A stretch of 16,248 bases of DNA from Selenomonadaceae bacterium (GTDB taxonomy: Bacteria > Bacillota > Negativicutes > Selenomonadales > Selenomonadaceae): contig JAEEGN010000279.1 in the NCBI GenBank assembly GCA_016280345.1, forward strand, positions 1 through 16,248. The letters are read 5' to 3'. The notes beneath the pieces are model-generated. The model worked only from the letters and a program-made list of their open reading frames with translations. It made no database searches and was not told where the DNA came from. Shown here one piece after another: positions 6,623-13,762 of this stretch (positions within the stretch are counted from its first letter, which is position 1; each line of letters begins with the position of its first letter). Made by a program: the position numbers and the translations under genes.

Positions 6623-8725
6623 ATGTCCGTTTACAAGTGCAGAATCTGCGGCTTCATCTTCGACGAAGCGAAAGAAGGGCGGCGGCTTTCGGAGCTTGAC
6701 GCCTGTCCGGTCTGCAAGCAGCCTGTGGAAAACTTCGAGAAAATCGTGGACGCGGAACAAAGCGCGCCCGCCCCGGCCGGGAGTGCCCCGGGCTACGATG
6801 CCCGCTTCGCCCGGAACGATCCATCGGTCCGCTACATGGACGAGATTCACCAGATGGCGACCAGCGGCAAGAGTCTTTCCGGCGCCATGGGAACGCTGAT
6901 GCCGGTGACGGGCTGGGACGAGCTCCTGTTTTTGGGCGCGCAGCTCAACCCGGCGCCGCTGGACGACGACGCGCCAGTGGAAACCCGGACGGTGATCGGA
7001 AAGCACGCGAAGCAGCCGATGGTGCTGGAAAGCCCTGTCTACATCTCCCACATGTCCTTCGGGGCCCTGTCCCGGGAGGCAAAAATCGCCCTGTCGAAGG
7101 GCTCGGCGCTGGCAAGGACCGCCATGTGCAGCGGCGAGGGCGGCATTCTGCCGGAAGAACGCGCCGCCGCCTACAAATACATCTTCGAGTACATCCCGAA
7201 CAAGTACAGCGTCACCGACGAAAACCTCCGGGCCGCCGACGCCATCGAGATCAAGATCGGACAGGGCACGAAGCCGGGCATGGGCGGCCATCTGCCGGGC
7301 GAGAAAGTGACGCCGGAAATCGCGGCGCTGCGGGGCAAGAAGCCCGGCGAGGACGTGCAGAGCCCAAGCAAATTCCCGGAGATCAATTCCCAGGAAGACT
7401 TGAAAGCGATGGTGGACGAATTGCGGACGCGCTCCGGCGGACGGCCCATCGGCGTGAAGATCGCCGCCGGGCACATCGAGGCCGACCTCTCGCATTGCGT
7501 GTACGCGGCGCCGGACTTCATCACCATCGACGGGCGCGGCGGCGCCACCGGATCCAGCCCGCTGCTGTTGCGGGAAGCGACCACCGTACCGACGCTGTTC
7601 GCGCTGACCCGGGCCCGCCGGTTCCTCGACGCGGCCGGCTCCGATATCGCCCTTGTCATCACCGGCGGCCTCAGGGTATCGTCGGACTTCGCGAAAGCAC
7701 TGGCCCTGGGCGCCGACGCCGTGGCCATCGCCAGCGCCGCGCTGATAGCCGCCGCCTGTCAGCAGTATCGCGTCTGCGGCACCGGCAATTGTCCGGTGGG
7801 AATCGCCACGCAGAATCCCGAGCTGCGCGCCCGTCTTGACGTAGAGGCCGCCGCGCAGCGGGTGGCGAATTTCCTCAACGTGTCGCTGGCCGAACTGAAA
7901 ACCTTCGCCCGCGTCACCGGCCACGCTTCCGTCCACGGCCTCGACCGCACCGATCTCGTGGCGCTGCGCCGTGAAATCGCCGACGCCGTAGGCGTTCCCT
8001 TCGCCGGGGACGCGTCCCCCGACGCCCGGCGACAAGCGACGTCACCAGATACGAAAGGAGCGAAACCCACGATGAAATTCAAATGCAAGATTTGCGGAGA
8101 AATCTTTGACGCCCCCAACGCCGCCGTGGCGGTCTGTCCGCGCTGCAAAGCGACGGGAAACAACCTGGAGCCGCTTGACGCCGCGCCGGCAAACAGGTAC
8201 GCGGGGACGCAGACGGAAAAAAACCTCGAAGCCGCTTTCGCCGGGGAATCCGGGGCGCGGAACAAATACACCTACTTCGCGTCGGTGGCGAAGAAGGAAG
8301 GCTATGAGCAGATCGCGGCGCTCTTTTTGAAGACGGCGGACAACGAGAAGGAACACGCGAAGATGTGGTTCAGGGAGCTGAACGGCGTCGGCAATACCGC
8401 CGAAAATCTGGCTGCCGCCGCCGACGGCGAAAACTTCGAATGGACGGATATGTACGACGGCTTCGCGAAAACGGCAGACAACGAGGGGTTTCCGGAACTG
8501 GCGGCGAAGTTCCGCATGGTGGCCGCCATTGAGAAGCACCACGAAGAACGCTACCGCGCGCTCTTGAAGAACGTGAAGATACAGGAAGTCTTCCGAAAGA
8601 GCGAGGTCAAGGTCTGGGAATGCCGGAACTGCGGCCATATCGTCGTGGGCACCGACGCTCCGGAACTCTGCCCGGTCTGCGCCCATCCGCAATCGTTCTT
8701 TGAGATCAACGCCGAGAATTATTGA
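6623..8725 (+). CDS. Rubredoxin - glutamate-synthase-like - rubrerythrin fusion protein
   Basis: A 700-residue frame with three redox modules. Residues 1-45 are a rubredoxin-like domain with Cys6, Cys9, Cys28 and Cys31. Residues about 70-465 match the FMN-binding synthase domain of glutamate synthase: MSFGALSREAK, GQGTKPGMGGHLPGEKV, TIDGRGGATGSSP, and a C-x5-C-x4-C 3Fe-4S motif in CQQYRVCGTGNCPVG. It lacks the glutaminase domain. From Met484 a full rubrerythrin follows: an N-terminal CxxC/CxxC knuckle (Cys488, 491, 505, 508), a diiron four-helix domain with GESGARNKY, NEKEH and EKHHEERY, and a C-terminal rubredoxin (ECRNCG...CPVC). Rubrerythrins reduce peroxide in anaerobes using rubredoxin electrons. 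ATG 6623 fits the rubredoxin start. The modules could also be two proteins, since an AAAGGAG precedes Met484. A sequencing error removing a stop is possible. Confidence 0.85.
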   Translation: MSVYKCRICGFIFDEAKEGRRLSELDACPVCKQPVENFEKIVDAEQSAPAPAGSAPGYDARFARNDPSVRYMDEIHQMATSGKSLSGAMGTLMPVTGWDELLFLGAQLNPAPLDDDAPVETRTVIGKHAKQPMVLESPVYISHMSFGALSREAKIALSKGSALARTAMCSGEGGILPEERAAAYKYIFEYIPNKYSVTDENLRAADAIEIKIGQGTKPGMGGHLPGEKVTPEIAALRGKKPGEDVQSPSKFPEINSQEDLKAMVDELRTRSGGRPIGVKIAAGHIEADLSHCVYAAPDFITIDGRGGATGSSPLLLREATTVPTLFALTRARRFLDAAGSDIALVITGGLRVSSDFAKALALGADAVAIASAALIAAACQQYRVCGTGNCPVGIATQNPELRARLDVEAAAQRVANFLNVSLAELKTFARVTGHASVHGLDRTDLVALRREIADAVGVPFAGDASPDARRQATSPDTKGAKPTMKFKCKICGEIFDAPNAAVAVCPRCKATGNNLEPLDAAPANRYAGTQTEKNLEAAFAGESGARNKYTYFASVAKKEGYEQIAALFLKTADNEKEHAKMWFRELNGVGNTAENLAAAADGENFEWTDMYDGFAKTADNEGFPELAAKFRMVAAIEKHHEERYRALLKNVKIQEVFRKSEVKVWECRNCGHIVVGTDAPELCPVCAHPQSFFEINAENY
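8054..8074 (+). promoter_or_regulatory. Internal ribosome site and possible second start for a stand-alone rubrerythrin
   Basis: AAAGGAG at 8054-8060 precedes ATG 8072 (Met484 of the long frame) by 11 nt. The protein from that ATG, 217 residues, is a complete rubrerythrin. The preceding 20 or so codons (SPDARRQATSPDTKGAKPT) look like converted intergenic DNA. The spacing is longer than ideal. Confidence 0.45.
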
Positions 8726-8774
8726 TTCCATCCCATGCCCCTCGGGGCAGGAATCCGGTTGACAAAGCGAATCT

Positions 8775-8820
8775 CCCCCAACAAAAAATGAAGTTGCCTA
8801 TATTTTTGTCGGGGGGGTTT
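8775..8820 (+). terminator. Probable terminator after the redox fusion gene
   Basis: CCCCC-A-ACAAAAA (8775-8787) pairs with TTTTTGT-C-GGGGG (8803-8815), one mismatch, 15-base loop, then GG and TTTT. The rest of the 8726-8917 gap shows a small GCCCC/GGGGC hairpin at 8739-8752 and nothing else. Confidence 0.5.
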
Positions 8821-8917
8821 TCGGACTTCATCCGCCGCGGGCCGCAACGAAATCCTTGCGGTACAGCACTGCCGGCTGGCGCATACCCTGCCGGAAACAT
8901 GGTTTTTATTTTTTCGT

Positions 8918-8951
8918 TTGACACACTTATGACACATTGCGCCGCTATACT
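8918..8951 (+). promoter_or_regulatory. Promoter with 11-bp-period direct repeat, copy 1
   Basis: TTGACA (8918-8923) and ATGACA (8929-8934) are direct repeats one helical turn apart. TATACT (8946-8951) follows after 11 bp, so neither repeat sits at a normal -35 distance (22 and 11 bp). The same block, including GACACACTT, TATACT and the following ACAGACAACGAA, recurs before the paralogous gene at 16134-16167. Such repeats next to a -10 resemble PhoB/PhoP (OmpR-family) activator sites. Confidence 0.6.
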
Positions 8952-8996
8952 ACAGACAACGAAAACAAAACCACATATTACAGGAGGTTGACGCAA

Positions 8997-9212
8997 ATGA
9001 AGAAAATGATTTTGGCAGTCATGGCGGCGATGGTGGTTTCAACGGCAGGCACGGCGCTGGCGGCAACGCCGGATTACGGCTACTGCCGGGATGGCGCGCC
9101 CCGCATCGAGACGAATTTCGCTTACTGCGGCGGCGGGCATCACGGAGAAGGCCACGGCGGTTATGGACATGGCGGCGGGTACTGCTACGACAACGGGAAC
9201 AACGAAGGCTGA
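8997..9212 (+). CDS. Small secreted Gly/His/Cys-rich peptide, copy 1
   Basis: A 71-residue precursor. Residues 1-22 are a Sec signal peptide (Lys-Lys, hydrophobic core, TALA before ATPDYG). The mature part of about 49 residues has Cys30, Cys44 and Cys63 and a Gly/His-rich middle (GGGHHGEGHGGYGHGGG), ending YCYDNGNNEG. AGGAGG lies 9 nt before ATG 8997. A paralogue at 15847-16086 shares the signal peptide, the CGGG and GGGYC motifs, the NNEG end, the leader and the promoter. The His/Cys richness suggests metal binding or a structural envelope role, but the function is unknown. The signal is Sec-type, not a double-glycine leader, so it is not an obvious substrate of the C39 exporter. No family was recognised. 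Confidence 0.82.
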   Translation: MKKMILAVMAAMVVSTAGTALAATPDYGYCRDGAPRIETNFAYCGGGHHGEGHGGYGHGGGYCYDNGNNEG

Positions 9213-9216
9213 TCGG

Positions 9217-9250
9217 AAAAGGGCGTCGGGGAAAAACCGGCGCCCTTTTT
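9217..9250 (+). terminator. Terminator of the Gly/His/Cys-rich peptide gene (copy 1)
   Basis: AAAAGGGCGTCGG (9217-9229) pairs with CCGGCGCCCTTTT (9237-9249; one G-T pair), and the T run continues to 9250. It starts 5 bp after the stop codon. Confidence 0.85.
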
Positions 9251-9342
9251 ACGTCGCGCCTCCGCCATACGGTTTATCCGGTTTCTTCGGCTTGTCTGTC
9301 ATGCCGTTGAAGTCCGCCGCGACGCGATAACCCTTCAGCGAC

Positions 9343-9387
9343 AAAAAGCCTTTCGGAGAGGATTTGGCTCCCGCCGAAAGGCTTTTT
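9343..9387 (-). terminator. Bidirectional terminator downstream of the GGDEF/EAL gene
   Basis: Perfect 14-bp arms AAAAAGCCTTTCGG (9343-9356) and complement (9374-9387), T5 on both strands. It lies 135 bp past the stop of the minus-strand c-di-GMP gene. Bases 9251-9342 and 9388-9521 show no gene or signal. Confidence 0.85.
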
Positions 9388-9521
9388 CCTGTCCGTATTC
9401 TTTTGGATGAATGGGCGTATTGTCACGCCCAGCAACAGGGATCGCCCCGTCGTCTCATCGTGCCAGCCCGGTGAAACGCCGACGGCCCCGCCTTTCTTCC
9501 GCCGCGCCGCAAGGTCGCCCA

Positions 9522-12485
9522 TCAAGGTGCGCCGTTTTCTCCGGCGAGCGTCTTCACGCTGGCGAACAGCTTGATTTCCTTGCCCTCTTTGAAGGGCGCG
9601 ATTCTGATGTCGATGGGCGTGATTTCGCCGTTGATCACGATGCGGTGCCGGCTGGTGAAGCTGCCCCGCTCCCGGATATCCCGCAGAACGTTTTCCCTGG
9701 TAAACCGTTCCAGGAAGGCCGGTAAATCCTCGGGATATGCAACCCGCCGGGAATTCTCGATCGTCTGCCGGAAGAAATCATCGCCTTCCTTTGGCGTACC
9801 GAGGGTGGCGAAATCGTCCGTGCTGGAGCATTCGATGAAATGTCCCGTTTCCGGATTGATCGTATAGAGCGTCAGATAGCCGCCGGAAAGCGCCATGACC
9901 CGAACCAGCGTCGCGTGCTCCTTTTTCAGTTCCTCATAATGGGCCCGCTGCCTCATCTGGGCGTCAATCACGCTGATGCCCAGGATGATCCGGTTGCTGT
10001 CCTGCTGCATCCGGGTGACTTTCATGTTGACGTACACCGGAGCACCGGTGTCCACGAGGCGATAGGTGGCCGTGAAAACGCCTTGCTCGTCCAGTGCCTT
10101 GACAATGTTCTCCTTGGAGAAGGCGGCGAAGAATATCTCCCGGTCCTCCTCATAGATGCGGTAGGCGTCCCGCTTACTGGACTCGAAGAAGTCCTCGCCG
10201 TGCCGCTCCACCGTCATCTCCTGCTTGCCCACCAGGGACCGGTACTCGACAAACTGATCCGTCTCCAGATTCACGACATAGATGTTGTAGTAGTCGGTGG
10301 CCAGCGCCCGGGCAATGTCCACGTAGGTCGCTTCATCGTCCGGACGCGAAATGAACAGCACTGCCACCGCCACCGCGGTGTTCCCCGTGACCGGATTCAC
10401 GCCGATCCGCCGGGCAAAGGAATGGACGATGGAGCCATCCGCCATCTTTTCGTCGAAAAACGAGCGCATTCCCTGTACGCAGCAAGTCTGCACGACGTTG
10501 CGCATGAAGTCGCCGTCATGCTTATAGAACGACGTGCCCTTGCTGGACAGCTCGAAATGGAAGAACCGTTTGATGAACTCCCGGTAGGACGGATTGCTCC
10601 TCACGAAGCGGGCGCTGTCACCCTTGACTTCGATGATGCCGATGGGAAGCGTGTTGAAGGCGTTGTAAAACGCGTCCTTCTCTTCGTTGGCGATGGCGGC
10701 GAAGTCGAAGAGATTGATGCGGCCGATAGATTCATAGTAGGAAGATTCCTCGGGATTCTCGTACCCGTCCAGCTTATGGGCCTTGTGCCATTCCAGCACC
10801 TGGGAAAAGGGGAGCGGCTTGCTGAAATAATAGCCCTGCAGCTTCGAGCAGCCGTTTTCCTGAAGGAACCGCATCTGCTCCTCCGTCTCCACGCCTTCGC
10901 AGATCGTATCCACACCCAGGGCGATGGCCATCCGTATCAGCTCCGACAGGATGACTCTGCCGTTATGACTCTCGTCCAGCTTCCGCATGAAGCCCATATC
11001 GAATTTGAGCAGGTCGAACTTGATGCCCCGCAGCACGTCAAGGGAGGAATAGCCGCTGCCGAAGTCGTCCATCCACACGGGGAACCCGAGGGCCTGGAAC
11101 CGCTCGACCTGCGTTTTCATGAAGTCGAAGTTGCTGCCGACCACACTTTCCGTAATCTCGATGCTGATGCGGTCGCGGGGGATTCCCGCCGCGTCCACGC
11201 GCTCCCTGACTTCCTCCACGATGTCGCAGGCATCGAAGTCGGAGCGGGAGAGATTGATGGAATGGGGAACTGTGTAAAGCCCCTCCGCTTCCTTCGTCCG
11301 GATGTCCTCCAGGACCCGCTCCAGCACGTAGAGGTCCAGCCGATAGATGAGCCCCGCGTCTTCGAGATAAGGTATGAACGAAAGCGGCGGCAGGAATCCC
11401 TTCACCGGGTCAATCCACCGCGCCAGCGCTTCCTCATCGCAGGCCCGGCCGTTCACCGCCCGGATGATGGGCTGGTAATACACCTGGATCCACTTCTCGG
11501 CGATGGCCCGGTCGAAATTCTCCAGGATGTACTGCTGCTTCTCGAGATTGTCCTGCAAATCCTGGCTGTAGTAATTGAAATTCGAGGCATAGCTTCCCTT
11601 GATGGCGTCGCAGGCCATCTTGGCCCTGTCATAGGCCGAGCTGACGGGAACGTCCCCCATCCGCTCCGGATAGATGCCGACGCAAACCGGCAACGCCTTT
11701 CCCTCATTCGTCCCCTGCCATCTCTTGAACAGGCGCCGCAGCATCTCCTCCAGCCCGTTCTCATCGGCCAGTACCGCGAAATGGTCGGCGCCGACGTGGC
11801 AGCAGTTCTCGTTGTGAAACAGGCTGCTCAGCAGCTTGGCGAAAAAGCGCAGCAGGCGATCGCCCTCGGAGAAGGTGTACTTGTTGTTGAAACGCTTCAT
11901 CCCGAGGAGATTGATGTACAGGATGGCCGGCTGCGCCCCCGCCCCCCGCATGACTTTCCGCTCCGCCTCGGCCAGCTCGAAGAAATACGTCATGTTGGGG
12001 AGCCCGGTCAGATAGTCATAGCGGTTCGCCCTCAGGATGCTTTCCTCGCGCAGGGCGTTGCTCATGAACCGGTGGATCTCCGATCCGCTGCCGTCCTTGT
12101 ATTCCCCTTCTTCCGTGTACCAGACATGCGCCACCCGGGCGCCTGTCTCGGTAATCACGTGCTCGGCGAGGGCATGGATGATCATATAACCCGCGGTACC
12201 GGGTTTCCTCGTCCGATAGACCGTCTCGTACCGGCCGTCCCCCGTGGCGAACTGCACGGCCGCGTCGGCAATCCGGGCGACGTCGTCGGGATGGACTTCC
12301 TTGTACATATCGTGGTCCATGTCATAGTACGCCTGAGCGCGGTCCTCGTAGCCGAACAACGCGCAGAACCCGTCGGAAAGGGCGAGGGTGACGACTTTCT
12401 TATCCACGTACTGATAGACAGCAAAGGGTTGCTTTAAGCCTTCCATGAAGGCCAAATGCTCTTTCGAAAATTCGTATCTTTCCAT
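9522..12485 (-). CDS. Multi-PAS protein with degenerate GGDEF and intact EAL domain (c-di-GMP phosphodiesterase)
   Basis: A 987-residue soluble protein with no membrane segment. Order: a PAS-like sensor (about 15-130); a GGDEF domain (about 150-305, YDYLTGLPN at 156-164) whose signature is GADHF (232-236) with no RxxD inhibitory site, so it is probably not a cyclase; an EAL domain (about 320-575) with EAL (352-354), N411, E446, DDFGSGYS (473-480), K494, E533 and QGYYFSKPLP (550-559), keeping the catalytic and metal residues; then three C-terminal PAS-like segments (about 595-715, 725-845, 860-980), two of them starting with similar YIVNLET/YTINPET patterns. It likely hydrolyses c-di-GMP, with the GGDEF as an allosteric GTP-binding module (family knowledge). 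ATG 12485 is preferred over GTG 12560, although its GAGAGGG site is about 13 nt away. Confidence 0.9.
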   Translation of the reverse strand: MERYEFSKEHLAFMEGLKQPFAVYQYVDKKVVTLALSDGFCALFGYEDRAQAYYDMDHDMYKEVHPDDVARIADAAVQFATGDGRYETVYRTRKPGTAGYMIIHALAEHVITETGARVAHVWYTEEGEYKDGSGSEIHRFMSNALREESILRANRYDYLTGLPNMTYFFELAEAERKVMRGAGAQPAILYINLLGMKRFNNKYTFSEGDRLLRFFAKLLSSLFHNENCCHVGADHFAVLADENGLEEMLRRLFKRWQGTNEGKALPVCVGIYPERMGDVPVSSAYDRAKMACDAIKGSYASNFNYYSQDLQDNLEKQQYILENFDRAIAEKWIQVYYQPIIRAVNGRACDEEALARWIDPVKGFLPPLSFIPYLEDAGLIYRLDLYVLERVLEDIRTKEAEGLYTVPHSINLSRSDFDACDIVEEVRERVDAAGIPRDRISIEITESVVGSNFDFMKTQVERFQALGFPVWMDDFGSGYSSLDVLRGIKFDLLKFDMGFMRKLDESHNGRVILSELIRMAIALGVDTICEGVETEEQMRFLQENGCSKLQGYYFSKPLPFSQVLEWHKAHKLDGYENPEESSYYESIGRINLFDFAAIANEEKDAFYNAFNTLPIGIIEVKGDSARFVRSNPSYREFIKRFFHFELSSKGTSFYKHDGDFMRNVVQTCCVQGMRSFFDEKMADGSIVHSFARRIGVNPVTGNTAVAVAVLFISRPDDEATYVDIARALATDYYNIYVVNLETDQFVEYRSLVGKQEMTVERHGEDFFESSKRDAYRIYEEDREIFFAAFSKENIVKALDEQGVFTATYRLVDTGAPVYVNMKVTRMQQDSNRIILGISVIDAQMRQRAHYEELKKEHATLVRVMALSGGYLTLYTINPETGHFIECSSTDDFATLGTPKEGDDFFRQTIENSRRVAYPEDLPAFLERFTRENVLRDIRERGSFTSRHRIVINGEITPIDIRIAPFKEGKEIKLFASVKTLAGENGAP

Positions 12486-12654
12486 ACGCCAAACGCCGCC
12501 CTCTCTGTCGTTTCCGCTTCGCACCGGCAAAACCCGTTTCCGGGAACGCCACCTCTTCACGTTTTTTTAATTAATATATAATTCGACATATATCTTCATT
12601 TTCCTGCCTCCGCGATTATGTATTTCTGTCCTTGGCGGACTTCTTATCGCCGGT

Positions 12655-13512
12655 TCATACGCCTTCCTCCGCCAGCTTTCTCTTCTCCGCGTAGGCCTTC
12701 GCCACGGTCAGCGCGAACTGCTGGCAGAAGAGGCCTGTCTCCGGCTGGAACGTCTCATTGTACAGTTCCGTGTTGGAGATGACGCGGATGCCCACGAACG
12801 GCACGCCGAACCTCTGGCAAACCACCGCGGCGGCGAACGTCTCCATCTCCTCGCAGGAGGAACCGGTCTGCTCGTAGAGGAACTGTATCCTCGCCATCTG
12901 GCGGTTCCAGCTGTTGCTGGTGGCCATCGTCCCCTGGATGACCCTGCCGTTCCGGTAGCCCTTCGCGCACTCCATGGCGACGGCCAGAAGCGTCGCGTCG
13001 GCGGGGATATAATGAGCTTCCCCGGTCACCGTCCCCATCGCTTCGTCATAGCGGTAAAACACCACGTGACGTCCGTCCGCCCCGCTTGCTTCCTGATGAC
13101 TGATCCAGGCCGAGGCATCAAAGGAACGGGCGCCGACAACGATATCGCGGACGTGCAGCACCGGATTGTGGCCCCCGGCCGTCCCCTGGTTGATCACCGC
13201 TACCGGGTGGAACCGCTCGATGCCCAGCGCCGTGACGGCGGCGGCATTCGACATGCCCACGGACGTGACCGCGACCACCACGGGCGTTCCCTGGTAATCC
13301 CCGCTGACAAACCGCCAGCCGCCGATCCTTTCCTCCCGCGGATGCGCCAAAGCCTCGATCATCCACTCCGTCTCGACAGACATGGCGCCCTCGATCAGGA
13401 CGGGACGCGACGCCTCCACCGTCAGCGGCAGCAGCCACCACAGCAGGACGAACAACAGCAGCCCCCGAAGTCTCATCAAACGCAACAAACCGATTGTCCT
13501 CTTTCTCATCAT
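12655..13512 (-). CDS. Secreted nucleoside phosphorylase-superfamily protein (MTA/SAH nucleosidase-like)
   Basis: A 285-residue protein. The frame is open further upstream, but ATG 13512 has GGAAGG four bases before it and begins a signal peptide (MMRKRT..., Leu/Trp-rich core 17-30, cleavage near VEA-SRP). The mature part follows E. coli MTA/SAH nucleosidase: EGAMSVETEW (41-50, Glu47 matching Glu12), TSVGMSNAAAVTALGIERF (83-101), INQGTAGG (107-114), EEMETFAAAVVCQRFGVPFVGIRVIS (221-246, Glu224 matching Glu174). The residue matching the catalytic Asp197 is Asn247. MTANs release adenine from MTA and SAH. This one acts outside the cytoplasm, and the Asn suggests altered chemistry or loss of activity. 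A purine-nucleoside scavenging role is possible. A weak promoter (13623-13651) precedes it. It lies 169 bp before the c-di-GMP gene on the same strand. Confidence 0.85.
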   Translation of the reverse strand: MMRKRTIGLLRLMRLRGLLLFVLLWWLLPLTVEASRPVLIEGAMSVETEWMIEALAHPREERIGGWRFVSGDYQGTPVVVAVTSVGMSNAAAVTALGIERFHPVAVINQGTAGGHNPVLHVRDIVVGARSFDASAWISHQEASGADGRHVVFYRYDEAMGTVTGEAHYIPADATLLAVAMECAKGYRNGRVIQGTMATSNSWNRQMARIQFLYEQTGSSCEEMETFAAAVVCQRFGVPFVGIRVISNTELYNETFQPETGLFCQQFALTVAKAYAEKRKLAEEGV

Positions 13513-13622
13513 TCCGCCTTCCTTCCGGCAAGGAACCTTCCTCCCCCGCGTCCCTTCGCGGGTAAGACTGCTCCCTCCGTCACGGGGATTCATTCCCCCT
13601 GATTCCGTTTCCTTCATTGATT

Positions 13623-13651
13623 AGTTTACCATACTTTTCCCGAATCGTCAT
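13623..13651 (-). promoter_or_regulatory. Weak candidate promoter of the secreted nucleosidase homologue
   Basis: On the minus strand ATGACG (13646-13651), 17-bp spacer, TAAACT (13623-13628). It leaves a leader of about 105 nt. Only partial matches to consensus. Confidence 0.35.
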
Positions 13652-13729
13652 GCCTGCTGAATCATCGGCGACCAGCTGAAAAAGTTGGCGCTCGATTACC
13701 ATGACGGATTATTGAGCCTCTAAGTTCAA

Positions 13730-13762
13730 CCCCCGGAGGCGAGTTGCCTCCGGGGGCTTTTA
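13730..13762 (+). terminator. Strong plus-strand terminator with no gene before it
   Basis: CCCCCGGAGGC (13730-13740) pairs perfectly with GCCTCCGGGGG (13746-13756), loop GAGTT, then CTTTTAT. The adjacent genes read away from it. A 20-codon open tail ending TAA at 13721-13723 lies just in front and may be the end of a lost gene. Confidence 0.8.

Noticed and set aside
6497..8035. 512-codon minus-strand frame opposite the redox fusion gene
   Set aside because: An antisense shadow of a GC-rich gene; its composition is unlike a protein and the plus-strand domains are unambiguous.
8997..9212. Gly-rich peptides as cargo of the C39/NHLM exporter
   Set aside because: Both have Sec signal peptides ending in an ALA site, not a double-glycine or nitrile-hydratase-like leader, and they have their own promoters far from the exporter.
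9274..9525. 83-codon minus-strand frame overlapping the stop of the c-di-GMP gene (TGATG)
   Set aside because: It runs through the perfect bidirectional terminator at 9343-9387 and has no recognisable content.
9840..12437. 865-codon plus-strand frame opposite the GGDEF/EAL gene
   Set aside because: Full of His, Arg, Asp and Pro runs typical of antisense reading; the minus-strand protein has clear catalytic motifs.
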